Part shown: piece by piece, positions 35,667 through 44,816 of the stretch
Layout of the letters: each line of letters begins with the position of its first letter
How positions within the stretch are numbered: the first letter of the stretch is position 1
Source: Actinophytocola gossypii
Lineage (GTDB): Bacteria > Actinomycetota > Actinomycetes > Mycobacteriales > Pseudonocardiaceae
DNA: 64,000 bases
Assembly: GCF_025165815.1 (NCBI RefSeq)
Contig: NZ_JAFFZE010000010.1
Coordinates: forward strand, 335,410-399,409
Reading direction: 5' to 3'
Notes under the pieces: model-generated
Told to the model about the DNA's origin: nothing
Seen by the model: only the letters and a program-made list of their open reading frames with translations
Database searches by the model: none
Position numbers and translations under genes: made by a program

Positions 35667-37322
35667 GTGACCGCCTCTTTCGACCATGTTGAGCTGCTGC
35701 CGATCGGCCAGGACGTCGACACCGAGTACCGGCTGGTGTCGCCGGACGGCGTGTCGACGGTCGAGGCCGCGGGGCGGACCTTCCTGCAGGTGGAGCCGTC
35801 CGCGCTGACGACGCTGGCGAAGGAGGCGGTGCGGGACATCCAGCACCTGCTGCGGTCCTCGCACCTGGCCCAGCTCCGGACGATCGTGGACGACCCGGAG
35901 GCCAGCGGCAACGACCGCTTCGTGGCGATGGACCTGTTGCGCAACGCCTGCATCTCGGCCGGCGGGGTGCTGCCGATGTGCCAGGACACCGGTACCGCGA
36001 TCGTGATGGGGAAGCGGACCGAGAACGTGCTCACCGGCGGGGCGGACGAGGCCGCGCTGGCGAAGGGGATCTTCGAGGCGTACCAGGAGCTGAACCTGCG
36101 GTACTCCCAGCTCGCGCCGGTCAGCTTCTGGGAGGAGCGCAACACCGGGACGAACCTACCGGCGCAGATCGAGCTGTTCCACAAGGACGGCGGCAAGGCC
36201 GAGTACGAGTTCCTGTTCATGGCCAAGGGCGGCGGCAGCGCCAACAAGACGTTCCTGTACCAGGAGACCAAGGCGCTGCTGAACCCGACGCGGCTGGCCA
36301 AGTTCCTGGACGAGAAGCTCCGGAGCCTCGGCACCGCCGCGTGCCCGCCGTACCACCTGGCGATCGTCGTCGGCGGAACGTCGGCCGAGTACAACCTCAA
36401 GGTCGCCAAGCTGGCGTCCGCCAGGTACCTGGACACCCTGCCCCCGCAGGGTTCGCCGGGCGGCCACGCGTTCCGCGACGTCGACCTCGAACAGCAGGTG
36501 CTGGAGATGACCAGGCAGTTCGGCATCGGCGCCCAGTTCGGCGGCAAGTACTTCTGCCACGACGTGCGGGTGATCCGCCTCCCCCGCCACGGCGCTTCCT
36601 GCCCGGTCGGCATCGCCGTCTCCTGCTCCGCCGACCGCCAGGCCAAGGCCAAGATCACCGCCGACGGCGTGTTCCTGGAGCAGCTGGAACGGGATCCGGC
36701 CAGGTACCTGCCCGACGTGGTCGACGAGGACCTCACCGACGAGGTCGTCCGCATCGACCTCACCCGCCCCATGGACGAGATCCGCGCGACGCTGACCCGG
36801 CTCCCGGTGAAGACCCGCCTGTCCCTGAGCGGCCCGCTGGTGGTGGCCCGCGACATCGCCCACGCGAAGATCAAGGAGCGCCTGGACGCCGGCGAGCCGA
36901 TGCCCCAGTACCTGCGCGACCACCCGGTGTACTACGCCGGGCCCGCGAAGACCCCGGAGGGTTACGCCTCCGGCTCCTTCGGCCCGACGACGGCGGGACG
37001 CATGGACTCCTACGTCGAGCAGTTCCAGGCGGCCGGCGGTTCGCAGGTGATGCTGGCGAAGGGAAACCGGTCCCGCCAGGTCACCGACTCGTGCCAGGCA
37101 CACGGCGGCTTCTACCTCGGCTCGATCGGCGGCCCCGCGGCCCGGCTGGCCCAGGACTGCATCAAGCAGGTCGACGTGCTCGAGTACCCCGAACTGGGCA
37201 TGGAGGCGGTGTGGAAGATCGAGGTCGAGGACTTCCCCGCCTTCATCGTCGTGGACGACAAGGGCAACGACTTCTTCGCCGGCACCTCCCAGCCGACCCT
37301 GCAGATCGCCTTCCGCCGCTGA
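35667..37322 (+). CDS. Fumarate hydratase, class I (iron-sulfur)
   Basis: Interconverts fumarate and malate with a [4Fe-4S] cluster. The 551-residue protein has the FumA/B architecture: N-terminal alpha domain with [10 protein letters not shown], mid-region CSAD (VSCSAD) and [18 protein letters not shown], which supply the cluster cysteines, and the C-terminal beta domain ending [13 protein letters not shown] start with AAGGGAG ten bases upstream. The 270 bp before it contain TTGACA at 35451 without a matching -10. Oxygen-sensitive class I fumarases are unusual next to a stress sigma gene but common in actinobacteria. Confidence 0.93.
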   Translation: MTASFDHVELLPIGQDVDTEYRLVSPDGVSTVEAAGRTFLQVEPSALTTLAKEAVRDIQHLLRSSHLAQLRTIVDDPEASGNDRFVAMDLLRNACISAGGVLPMCQDTGTAIVMGKRTENVLTGGADEAALAKGIFEAYQELNLRYSQLAPVSFWEERNTGTNLPAQIELFHKDGGKAEYEFLFMAKGGGSANKTFLYQETKALLNPTRLAKFLDEKLRSLGTAACPPYHLAIVVGGTSAEYNLKVAKLASARYLDTLPPQGSPGGHAFRDVDLEQQVLEMTRQFGIGAQFGGKYFCHDVRVIRLPRHGASCPVGIAVSCSADRQAKAKITADGVFLEQLERDPARYLPDVVDEDLTDEVVRIDLTRPMDEIRATLTRLPVKTRLSLSGPLVVARDIAHAKIKERLDAGEPMPQYLRDHPVYYAGPAKTPEGYASGSFGPTTAGRMDSYVEQFQAAGGSQVMLAKGNRSRQVTDSCQAHGGFYLGSIGGPAARLAQDCIKQVDVLEYPELGMEAVWKIEVEDFPAFIVVDDKGNDFFAGTSQPTLQIAFRR

Positions 37323-37354
37323 CCAGCGGGCCTGGCCGCGCTGCCCCCCATGAC

Positions 37355-37386
37355 CCGCAACCCGGTGGCCCCGCAACCCGGTGGCC
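37355..37386. repeat. 16-bp perfect tandem duplication after fumarase
   Basis: CCGCAACCCGGTGGCC occurs twice in direct tandem between the fumarase stop and the convergent lipoprotein gene. No hairpin or gene in it is convincing. Confidence 0.8.
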
Positions 37387-37418
37387 TCGGAGGCCGCGCC
37401 TGCCCGCGTTTCCGCTGG

Positions 37419-37997
37419 TCAGCGCCCGCTTTCGAGTCGAACCGTTCGGTCGCCCAGTGGCGCGTCCAGTGTGACCGTCACCGGGCGCGGGGTCATCACC
37501 GTCGTGCACATCCGACCGTCGGCGGGGCCGCCCTGTGGCTGCGGCAGCGGGCGCGTGGCGATCACGACCTCGCTCGCCGTTTCGGTCACGACCTCGCCCT
37601 CGACACCAGTGCAGCCGCTGGTCGCCATGGCGAACGTCTGCAGCGAGTAGCCGTCGTCGTACACCCACACCAGGCCGCGGTGCTCGTTGTACTCGGGCAC
37701 GGCGCTCGCGTCGACCTGCTCGGCCGGCACCTGCCGCACGTCGGGCGGCACCACCGGGCCGGACGGCGACAAGGTCACCCGGGCGGCGGGGGTGCCCTTC
37801 GCCTCGGTGTCCCCCGGCGGGTCCTGCGGCTTGGTTTCCGGCGGGGTCCGGGTGACCTCCGGCGGGGTCGGCTCGGCCACCACGGAGCTGCGGTCCGTTC
37901 CCGCCGACACGTCGTCCCCACCGTCCCCGGTGCCCTGGCCGCAGCCGGCGAGGCCGACCAGGCCGGCGGCAGCGGCCGCGATCAGCAATGCCCTCAT
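37419..37997 (-). CDS. Putative lipoprotein, paralogue of the next gene
   Basis: A 192-residue secreted lipoprotein: signal peptide with lipobox LAGC (Cys 19), a Pro/Thr/Asp-rich linker to ~95, then a folded domain with DASAVPEYNEHRGLVWVYDD, two Cys that may pair (SGCTG and RMCTTVM) and the ending PLGDRTVRLESGR. No known family recognised. The neighbour at 38089 has the same layout and ending, so these are tandem paralogues. Confidence 0.8.
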   Translation of the reverse strand: MRALLIAAAAAGLVGLAGCGQGTGDGGDDVSAGTDRSSVVAEPTPPEVTRTPPETKPQDPPGDTEAKGTPAARVTLSPSGPVVPPDVRQVPAEQVDASAVPEYNEHRGLVWVYDDGYSLQTFAMATSGCTGVEGEVVTETASEVVIATRPLPQPQGGPADGRMCTTVMTPRPVTVTLDAPLGDRTVRLESGR

Positions 37998-38040
37998 GGG
38001 GACAGGACGGTAGCGGCCGCCTCGCCGGTTGCACGGGAAG

Positions 38041-38076
38041 GTGCCCGGCCGCGCAGGGGCATACGCGGCCGGGCAC
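38041..38076 (-). terminator. Terminator after second lipoprotein gene
   Basis: A 13-bp perfect stem (GTGCCCGGCCGCG / CGCGGCCGGGCAC) with a 10-nt loop lies 12 bases past the stop of the lipoprotein gene at 38089, before the next lipoprotein start. Confidence 0.8.
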
Positions 38077-38088
38077 CACGGGGGAAGG

Positions 38089-38574
38089 TCAGCGTTCGCG
38101 CTGGTCGTTCTTCAGCACCACCGTGCGGTCGCCGAGCGGCTGCTCGAGCTGGGTGGTCAGCTTCGGGTAGCGCAGGTCCATCGTGCACATCTTCGGTTCG
38201 CTCGGCACGGTCTCGATCATGGTGATCACGACCTGTGTCTCGTTCTGCACCGGCACCTCGAGGCTGGCCTTGCCGCAGCCGCCCTCCTGGGCGACGACGC
38301 CGACGCTGCGGCCGTCGTCCTCGGTCCACACCAGCACCGGGTAGCCCTTGGGCAGCCCGGAGGCGTCGATCCGGCCGGACTCGACCCGCTCTCCGCCGGA
38401 CGGCGGGGTCCGCGCCGGCTGCTTGTCCGGTTCCGTGTCGGGCGGCGCTGAGGTCTGGGAGGTCTCGGTGGGGCGGGTGTCGCCCGCGCTGTCCTGGTTC
38501 TCCTGCGGGTTGGCGCAAGCGCTCGTCAGCAAGAGCAGAACGCCTGCGCCAACGACGGTTCCTAGGCGTTTCAT
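38089..38574 (-). CDS. Putative lipoprotein, tandem paralogue
   Basis: A 161-residue lipoprotein with lipobox LTSAC (Cys 20), a Thr/Pro/Glu linker and a domain with GLPKGYPVLVWTEDDGRSVG, GGCGKASLEV, MCTMDL and the ending PLGDRTVVLKNDQ. The pattern Cys ... MCT ... PLGDRTV.L matches the downstream lipoprotein; a Cys pair may form a disulfide outside the cell. Function unknown. A terminator separates the two, so they are regulated separately. Confidence 0.8.
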   Translation of the reverse strand: MKRLGTVVGAGVLLLLTSACANPQENQDSAGDTRPTETSQTSAPPDTEPDKQPARTPPSGGERVESGRIDASGLPKGYPVLVWTEDDGRSVGVVAQEGGCGKASLEVPVQNETQVVITMIETVPSEPKMCTMDLRYPKLTTQLEQPLGDRTVVLKNDQRER

Positions 38575-38618
38575 GTGTGGAGGACGGGCCGTCGGGCGGG
38601 GCGCGTTGCACGCGGGCG

Positions 38619-41294
38619 CTAAACCCTACTTTCGTAGGACAGGGACCGGAGCCGGCGCGGTCCGGTGTCCTGCTTCGACGGTGGCGCGCCAACCCGCACC
38701 CGCGCGCGCAGCACCGCGGCTCCCACCGGCGTGGCGAGGACCGGTTCGAGGGCGAGCCAGCGCACGGCCGGCACGTCCTCGGCGAGCGCCGCGACCCGGA
38801 CCACCAGGTCGGTGAGCGCGTCGAGGTCGACCGGTTCGTCGCCGAGGTACCCGGTCAGCAGGGGCGCCGCCTTGGGGGCACGGACGAGCGCGGCGGCGTC
38901 GACGTCGGTGAGCGGCACGGCCCGGTAGGCGCGGTCGCCGAGCAGGTCGCTGACCACACCGGACAGTCCGAACGAGACCAGCGTGCCGAACGACGGGTCG
39001 TCCTGCACGCCGATCGCGCACCCGGTGCCGCGGCGGGCCATCCGCTGCACGTACACGTCGTCCACGCCGGACAGCTCGGTCAGCTCGGCGTAGGCGGTGC
39101 GCACCGACTCCGGGGTGGCCAGGTCGAGCCGGACACCGACGAGGTCGGCGCGGCGCCAGAACCGCTCCCCCGTCGCCTTGACCGCGACCGGGAAGCCGAG
39201 TTCCGCGCTCGCCGTGACGGCGTCCTCTGCGCTGCCGGCGACCCGGTAGTCGACCACGTCGATCCCGTAGCAGGACAGCAGGGCCACGACATCCGCGTCG
39301 GCCAGCTCCACCATTCCGTCCACATCGGACAAGACGGCGGCGGTGAGTTCCCTGGCCCGGTCGGTGTCCGGGTTCTCCGGGCGGGCCGGCTCGCCCTGCG
39401 GCGCGGACCGCCAGGCGGCGTAGCGGGTGGCGCGGGCGAGCGCGAGCACGGCGCGCTCCGGGCTCGGGTAGCTCGGGATCGAGCCGCGGCCGGGTGCGCC
39501 GCCGGGGCCGGGCACGGCGAGCTCGGCCGGGATGCCCTCGGTGGCGAGGAACGTCGACACGATCGGCTTGCGCTCGTCCAGTTCGGCGACCGCGTCCCGC
39601 AGCGCGCGGGCGTAGGCGGCGCCCGGCGTGGTCAGCGGCGGCACGAACACGACGACCAGCGCGTCGACGTCCGGCCGCCGCAGGGTGTCGCGGACCGCGC
39701 CGGCGAGCACGTCCGGGCCGGCCGACGCGCCGACGTCGACCGGGCCACCGGCGAGCTCGAGGTCACGGGCGAGCGCGGCGTCCGCGGCGAGCACGCCGAT
39801 CGCGGAGGAGTTGCCGACGATCCCGACCCGCCCGCCGCGCGGCAACGGCTGGTGGGCGAGCAGCAGCGCGGTGTCGAAGAGCTGGGCGAGCGACTCGACA
39901 CGGATCACGCCCGCCTGCTCGAACAGCGCGTCGACGCTGGCCTCGTCGACCGGGACGGAGGTGGCGGCGAGCGCGGGCAGCACGGCGTTGCGGCCGGACT
40001 TCACCGCGACGATCGGCTTGACCCGCCCGAGCCGCCGGGCGAGCCGGGCGAACTTGCGCGGGTTGCCGAACGACTCGAGGTAGAGCAGCACGACGTCGGT
40101 GGCGGGATCGGTCTCCCAGAACTGGAGCAGGTCGTTGCCGGAGACGTCGGCCCGGTTGCCGGCGGAGACGAAGGTGGACAGCCCGAGCCCTCGCGCGGCG
40201 GCGTCGGCGAGGATCGCGGTGCCCAGTGCCCCGGACTGGCAGAAGAACCCGGTGCGGCCCTGACCGGGCAGCACGGGTGCGAGGGTGGCGTTGAGCCGCA
40301 CCGACGGGTCGGTGTTGACCACGCCGAGCGCGTTCGGGCCGACGACGCGCATGCCGTGCGCGCGGGCCTCGGTGACCAGGCGGCGTTCGGCGCCCCGCCC
40401 GCTGGGGCCGGTCTCGCCGAAGCCGGAGGAGATGACGACGAGCGCCTTGACGCCCTTGGCGAGGCAGGCGTCCATCACCTCGTCGATGCTGGCCGCCGGC
40501 ACCGCGACCACGGCGAGGTCGACCGGGCCTGGGATGTCGGTGACGCTCGGGTAGGCGCGGACGCCGCGGACGGAGCCGCGCTCGGCGTTGACCGGGTAGA
40601 CGGGGCCGCTGAAGTCCGCGCGGAGCAGGTTGCCCAGCACGACGTAGCCGATCTTGTCGGGGTCGGCGGAGGCGCCGATGAGCGCGACCGAGCCGGGGTG
40701 GAGCAGGTTGTGCACGCTGCGTGCCTCGGCGGCCTGTTCGCGGGAGTGGGCGACGGCGACGGACTGCTCGGTGGGGTCGATGGCGAACTCGAGGTGGAAG
40801 ACGCCCTCGTCCATGGCGCGGGTGAGCTGGTAGCCGGCGGCGCGGAAGACCCCGAGCATGGCGGAGTTCTCGGCCAGCACCTCGGCGACGAAGGTGCGGA
40901 TGTCGCTCTCCCGCGCGGCCGCGGCGAGGTGTTCGAGCAGGATCGGGCCGAGGCCCCGGTTCTGGTGGGCGTCCTCGACGACGAACGCGACCTCGGCGGA
41001 GGGGCCGCCGTCGATGCGCTCGTACCGGGCGACCGCGACGATGTCGTCGCCGAGCAGGGCGATGAAGGCGACCCGGTCGTGGTGATCGACGGTGCTGAAC
41101 CGTTTTAGGTCGCGCGGCGGGATCTGCGGATAGGCCCCGAAGTACCGCAGGTAGCGGGTGCGCTCGGACATGCGCCCGTGGAAGGCGAGCAGCGCGTCGC
41201 CGTCAGTCGGCACGATGGGTCTCAGGTGGACGGTGCCGCCGTCGGACAGCACCACGTCCGCCTCCCACCGCCGGGGGTAGTCGAACGGGTCCAT
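38619..41294 (-). CDS. Bifunctional GNAT acetyltransferase / NDP-forming acyl-CoA ligase (Pat-like)
   Basis: An 891-residue fusion. Residues ~10-190 are a GNAT domain (LRPIVPTDGDALLAFH, acetyl-CoA loop HQNRGLGPILLEHLAAAA). Residues ~200-650 are a CoA-binding/acyl-CoA-synthetase region (VALIGASADPDKIGYVVL, GPNALGV, CQSGALG, SAGNRADVSGNDLLQFW). From ~680 an ATP-grasp domain. Relatives such as Pat/PatZ acetylate lysines of acyl-CoA synthetases; the ligase half is often catalytically inactive in those enzymes, and the usual catalytic His was not located here. The ATG follows the AcuC stop by one base, so this writer is translated with an eraser. Confidence 0.9.
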   Translation of the reverse strand: MDPFDYPRRWEADVVLSDGGTVHLRPIVPTDGDALLAFHGRMSERTRYLRYFGAYPQIPPRDLKRFSTVDHHDRVAFIALLGDDIVAVARYERIDGGPSAEVAFVVEDAHQNRGLGPILLEHLAAAARESDIRTFVAEVLAENSAMLGVFRAAGYQLTRAMDEGVFHLEFAIDPTEQSVAVAHSREQAAEARSVHNLLHPGSVALIGASADPDKIGYVVLGNLLRADFSGPVYPVNAERGSVRGVRAYPSVTDIPGPVDLAVVAVPAASIDEVMDACLAKGVKALVVISSGFGETGPSGRGAERRLVTEARAHGMRVVGPNALGVVNTDPSVRLNATLAPVLPGQGRTGFFCQSGALGTAILADAAARGLGLSTFVSAGNRADVSGNDLLQFWETDPATDVVLLYLESFGNPRKFARLARRLGRVKPIVAVKSGRNAVLPALAATSVPVDEASVDALFEQAGVIRVESLAQLFDTALLLAHQPLPRGGRVGIVGNSSAIGVLAADAALARDLELAGGPVDVGASAGPDVLAGAVRDTLRRPDVDALVVVFVPPLTTPGAAYARALRDAVAELDERKPIVSTFLATEGIPAELAVPGPGGAPGRGSIPSYPSPERAVLALARATRYAAWRSAPQGEPARPENPDTDRARELTAAVLSDVDGMVELADADVVALLSCYGIDVVDYRVAGSAEDAVTASAELGFPVAVKATGERFWRRADLVGVRLDLATPESVRTAYAELTELSGVDDVYVQRMARRGTGCAIGVQDDPSFGTLVSFGLSGVVSDLLGDRAYRAVPLTDVDAAALVRAPKAAPLLTGYLGDEPVDLDALTDLVVRVAALAEDVPAVRWLALEPVLATPVGAAVLRARVRVGAPPSKQDTGPRRLRSLSYESRV

Positions 41295-41295
41295 G

Positions 41296-42471
41296 TCAGT
41301 CCCGTGGGTCGTCGGGATCCAGGCCGTGCAGGGGGAACACGGCCCGGCGGGTGTCGCGGATGCTGTTGTCGACCGGCTGGTCGACGGTGCCGTCCCACGG
41401 ATCGTGGTCGGTGTCCTTGCCGTCGCCCATAGCGAGCGGGAGCTCCGCGGTGGGGGCGATCCGGTCGATCGTCGAGGTCCACTCCGGCGGCAGCACGGTC
41501 TTGGGGTCGACGTCACGGTCGAGCATGGTGGCGATGAGGTGGGTCCAGGACCGCGGGACGACGCGGAGCAGCTGGTATCCGCCACCGCCCGCGGCGAGCC
41601 AGTTGCCGCCGGCGTGGGTCTCGGCGAGGTCGCGCACGGTCTGGTAGATCCGCCGGTGCCCGTCGACGGACAGGGAGAGCGCGGCGAGCGGGTCCTCGTC
41701 GTGGGTGTCGACGCCGCACTGGCTGACCAGCAGTTGGGGCCGGAAGGCCGCGAGCAGCGAGGGGACGACGGCGTGGAAGGCCCGGAACCAGGCGCGGTCG
41801 TCGGTGTAGGGCGGCAAAGCGACGTTGACGGCGGTGCCCTCGGCTCCCGTGCCGCCGGTCTCGTCGGCGAACCCGGTGCCCGGGAAGAGGGTGAGCGGGT
41901 TCTGGTGGAGAGAGATCGTGAGCACGCGCGGGTCGTCGTAGAAGGCGGCCTGCACGCCGTCGCCGTGGTGGACGTCGGTGTCGACGTAGGCGATGCGGTC
42001 GTAGCCGTTGTCCAGCAGCCAGGAGATGGCGATCGCGGTGTCGTTGTAGACGCAGAACCCGGCGGCACGGTCACGCATGGCGTGGTGCAGCCCGCCGGCG
42101 ATGCTGGCGGCGCGCTTGGTGGCGCCGGAGGCGATCTGGCGGGCGGCGAGCAGGGAACTGCCGACGACCATGGCGGAGGACTCGTGCATGCGGTCGAAGA
42201 TGGGGTTGTCCGAGGTACCGAGCCCGTGGCCGACGTCCCACCCCGCCAACGGCGCCTCCCGGACGGCGTCGATGTAGCCGGCGTCGTGGACGCGGCGGAT
42301 CTCCTCCTCCGGCGCCGCCTCCGGCACGAGCAACTCGACGCCGTCGAGGACACCGAGAGCGCGCGCCAGCCGAACGGTCAGCTCCAGCCGGATGGGGTTG
42401 AGGGGGTGTTCCCCACCCAGGTCGTAGCCGAGCAACGCCGAATCCCAGACAATCGCGGCTGGCAACACCAT
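41296..42471 (-). CDS. acuC: Histone-deacetylase family protein AcuC
   Basis: A 391-residue class I-like zinc deacetylase. His129-His130 (GLHHAM), zinc ligands in YVDTDVHHGDG (Asp166, His168), a further Asp in QCGVDTHDEDP, and the catalytic Tyr in AAGGGGYQLL are all present. AcuC removes acetyl groups from acetyl-CoA synthetase in Bacillus. The ATG has AAGGTGG upstream; a GTG nine bases earlier is possible. It is the first gene of an operon with the GNAT/acyl-CoA-ligase fusion. Confidence 0.92.
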   Translation of the reverse strand: MVLPAAIVWDSALLGYDLGGEHPLNPIRLELTVRLARALGVLDGVELLVPEAAPEEEIRRVHDAGYIDAVREAPLAGWDVGHGLGTSDNPIFDRMHESSAMVVGSSLLAARQIASGATKRAASIAGGLHHAMRDRAAGFCVYNDTAIAISWLLDNGYDRIAYVDTDVHHGDGVQAAFYDDPRVLTISLHQNPLTLFPGTGFADETGGTGAEGTAVNVALPPYTDDRAWFRAFHAVVPSLLAAFRPQLLVSQCGVDTHDEDPLAALSLSVDGHRRIYQTVRDLAETHAGGNWLAAGGGGYQLLRVVPRSWTHLIATMLDRDVDPKTVLPPEWTSTIDRIAPTAELPLAMGDGKDTDHDPWDGTVDQPVDNSIRDTRRAVFPLHGLDPDDPRD

Positions 42472-42562
42472 GCCGGCCACCTTATCCGTGCCCGCCGCCC
42501 CCGGCCGGTTTCACGCGGACGGTGGCCCGCGAAGGTGAGCGTCGCCGGGTTCGCCGGCCGGG

Positions 42563-42753
42563 GCAGTGCCGGCCGGGGCTAGCCAGCCAAGGCGGTGCCA
42601 GCCGGAGCGGTGCCGGCCAGGGGCGGTGCCAGCCAGGACGGTGCCAGCCAGGCCTGGCAGGCCAAGGCGGTGCCAGCCGGAGCTGGCCGGCCGAGGCTGT
42701 GCCGGCCAAGGCGGTGCCAGCCGGGGCTGGCAGGCCAAGGCGGTGCCGGCCGG
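42563..42753. repeat. Degenerate ~15-bp tandem repeat array (minisatellite-like)
   Basis: About 13 imperfect copies of a ~15-bp unit, consensus near GCGGTGCCAGCCRRG, fill this gene-free gap. Variants begin GCTGGC or CAGTGC. The ORFs crossing it encode only Trp/His/Pro-rich repeats and are not credible. Not CRISPR: no conserved spacers and units are contiguous. Confidence 0.75.
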
Positions 42754-42765
42754 TTGCACGAGTGG

Positions 42766-42827
42766 TCGGCGCGTGACAGTCGTCGCGGGAACCGTCTCGG
42801 CGTGTGGCAGTCGTCGCGGGAACCGTC
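42766..42827. repeat. 31-bp tandem duplication
   Basis: Two 31-bp units beginning TCGGCG and ending GGGAACCGTC follow each other directly, differing at two positions. Together with the 15-bp array they make the ~480 bp gap before the sulfurtransferase gene repeat-dense. No function seen. Confidence 0.75.
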
Positions 42828-42952
42828 GACGCTCGGTACCGAGTCAACCGGTACCGGGCCAGCCGGTGTTCGCACGTCCGATTCGGCATTTGGCCGGCGG
42901 TGTCGAACCCATCGCCCCGTTGCGAGTCGGGCGAACCGTGTGCGTTCGGTAG

Positions 42953-43807
42953 TCAGCCGGGGTGTGGGCCCGTGGCGGCGGGGCGGTCGGGGTCGGCGCT
43001 CCACTCCGACCACGAGCCGACGTACAGGTGTGCCGGTGCCAGCGGGGTCGTGATTCCGGCGACCTCGAGTGCCAGGACCACCGACGCCGCGGTCACGCCG
43101 GAGCCGCAGTAGGCGCCGACGGGTGTGCCGGCGGACACGCCCGCGGCGGCGAACCGCTCCGCGAGTCGGGCGGGTGGATGCCAGCGGCCGGTGTCGGCGA
43201 CGTGGCCGGCGAACGGTGCGTTGACCGCTCCGGGGATGTGCCCGGGCCGCGGGTCGATCGGCTCGACGTCGCCTCGGTAGCGTTCCGGCGCGCGGGCGTC
43301 GACCAGCACGCCGTCGCGTGCGAGGGCGGCCGCACCGGGCGCGTCGAGGACCGGCATGCCCCCGGGACGCACGGTCAGGTCGCCCGGCTCCGGGTTCGGC
43401 GTCGCGGTGGTGACCGGGCAGTGCTCGGCGCTCCAGGCCGCGAAGCCGCCGTCGAGGACGCTCACCCGCTCGTGTCCCGCCCAGCGCAGCAACCACCATG
43501 CCCGCGCGGCCACCGAGCCGTTGTCGGCGTCGTAGACCACGACCGGCCGGTCGTGGCGCACGCCGGCGGCGCGGAGCGCGCGCTGCAGGGCGTCCGGTTG
43601 GGGCAGCGGGTGCCGGCCGCCGGCACCGGGCGGTCCGGCCAGGTCGGCGTCCAGGTCGAGGAAGACCGCGTTGGGCAGGTGGCCTCGGTCGTAGTCCTCG
43701 CGGCCCGGCGGGCCGCCCAGGCGCCAGCGCACGTCCAGCAGGACGGGCGGCTGCGGGCCGGCGAGTGCGGCGGCGAGTTCGGTGCAGGACACGAGAGGAG
43801 TGGTCAC
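42953..43807 (-). CDS. Thiosulfate/3-mercaptopyruvate sulfurtransferase
   Basis: A 284-residue two-domain rhodanese. The N-terminal domain (VLLDVRWRLGG; YDRGHLPNAVFLDLD; LDGGFAAW) is inactive, and the C-terminal domain carries the catalytic loop AYCGSGVTA with the persulfide Cys. This arrangement is typical of SseA-like enzymes that move sulfur to cyanide or thiols. GTG start. It is divergent from the DtxR regulator and follows the repeat-rich gap. Confidence 0.9.
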   Translation of the reverse strand: MTTPLVSCTELAAALAGPQPPVLLDVRWRLGGPPGREDYDRGHLPNAVFLDLDADLAGPPGAGGRHPLPQPDALQRALRAAGVRHDRPVVVYDADNGSVAARAWWLLRWAGHERVSVLDGGFAAWSAEHCPVTTATPNPEPGDLTVRPGGMPVLDAPGAAALARDGVLVDARAPERYRGDVEPIDPRPGHIPGAVNAPFAGHVADTGRWHPPARLAERFAAAGVSAGTPVGAYCGSGVTAASVVLALEVAGITTPLAPAHLYVGSWSEWSADPDRPAATGPHPG

Positions 43808-43946
43808 CGCGTCATTCTCGCCGTGACCGACCCGGTGGCATCCTCCTTTCCGCCGTTCGGTCCAATCGGTCGTGGCTTTCGTGCCGGTTCGGGCGTTGCG
43901 CGCTCACCCTGTGCGACCACACACCTGGTCCGGGCGGGCGAACGAC

Positions 43947-43952
43947 TACCAT
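43947..43952 (+). promoter_or_regulatory. Candidate -10 for DtxR/IdeR gene
   Basis: TACCAT lies 23 bases before the GTG start, leaving a short leader with GAAGGGGA as the ribosome site. No good -35 is visible. Confidence 0.3.
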
Positions 43953-43975
43953 GGATGTCGACGAAGGGGAATGGC

Positions 43976-44671
43976 GTGAACGAGCTCATCGACACCACCG
44001 AGATGTACCTCAAGACGATCTACGAGCTCGAGGAGGAGGGCGTCGTCCCGCTGCGTGCCAGGATCGCCGAACGTCTCGGCCAGAGCGGTCCGACGGTGAG
44101 CCAGACGGTGGGCCGGATGGAGCGCGACGGGCTGGTCGTCGTCTCCAGTGACCGGCATCTCGAGCTCACCGACCACGGTCGCGCCCTCGCTGTCACCGTC
44201 ATGCGCAAGCACCGCCTCGCCGAGCGGCTGCTCGTGGACGTGATCGGCCTGGAGTGGGAGCACGTCCACAGCGAGGCGTGCCGCTGGGAGCACGTGATGA
44301 GCGAGGCCGTCGAGCGCAAGCTGGTGAAGCTCCTCGGCCACCCGACCACGTCCCCGTACGGCAACCCGATCCCCGGCCTGGACAAGCTCGGCGAGGGCGA
44401 GCCGGCGCCGCCGGTCGACGCCGACCTCGTCCGGGTCGACGACGTGGCCCGCCGAGGCGGCGGCAAGGTCGAGATCCGCCGCATCGCCGAACACGTCCAG
44501 CTCGACCCCGACCTGATGGCCGAGTTGAAGGCCGTCGGCGTCGTTCCCGGCCAGACGGTCAACGTCGGTCCGTCCAAGGGCGACGGCCACACCATCGAGG
44601 TCTCGAGCGACCACTCCTCCACTGAGGTTCCGCCCAGCGTGCTGCACGCCGTGCTCGCCCGGGCCAAGTGA
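43976..44671 (+). CDS. Iron-dependent transcriptional regulator, DtxR/IdeR family
   Basis: A 231-residue metal-dependent repressor. It begins VNELIDTTEMYLKTIYELEEEG, has the winged helix RIAERLGQSGPTVSQTVGRMERDGL, the dimerisation and metal domain (MRKHRLAERLLVDVIGLEWEHVHSEACRWEHVMSEAVERKL with Cys, His and Glu ligands), and a C-terminal SH3-like domain. This is the IdeR layout. It should repress iron uptake genes when iron is bound. GTG start with GAAGGGGA five bases upstream. Confidence 0.92.
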   Translation: MNELIDTTEMYLKTIYELEEEGVVPLRARIAERLGQSGPTVSQTVGRMERDGLVVVSSDRHLELTDHGRALAVTVMRKHRLAERLLVDVIGLEWEHVHSEACRWEHVMSEAVERKLVKLLGHPTTSPYGNPIPGLDKLGEGEPAPPVDADLVRVDDVARRGGGKVEIRRIAEHVQLDPDLMAELKAVGVVPGQTVNVGPSKGDGHTIEVSSDHSSTEVPPSVLHAVLARAK

Positions 44672-44816
44672 CCTGACCGCGAGTGCCCTGACCGTGAGTG
44701 ACCGGCCGACGGGTGACCGTCTGGCAGGTGACCCGCTGGCGTGAGCGGGCGGGTGAACGGGTGGACCAGCGGCACGACCAGCGGCACCGGAGGAACGACC
44801 GGGAGGACGACCAGGG

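Noticed and set aside
38235..41108. 957-residue plus-strand ORF
   Set aside because: Antisense to the GNAT/acyl-CoA-ligase fusion, low-complexity composition and no recognisable fold.
38619..42353. 1244-residue minus-strand ORF fusing the ligase frame to an N-terminal extension
   Set aside because: The first ~353 codons are a shadow frame inside acuC; the true start is the ATG at 41294.
42563..42827. CRISPR array
   Set aside because: Repeat units are contiguous, 15 or 31 bp, degenerate, with no unique spacers and no cas genes.
42511..42889. ORFs through the GCC repeat (WHRPGW / PAGAS patterns)
   Set aside because: They translate the tandem repeat, exist on both strands and show no conservation-like signal.
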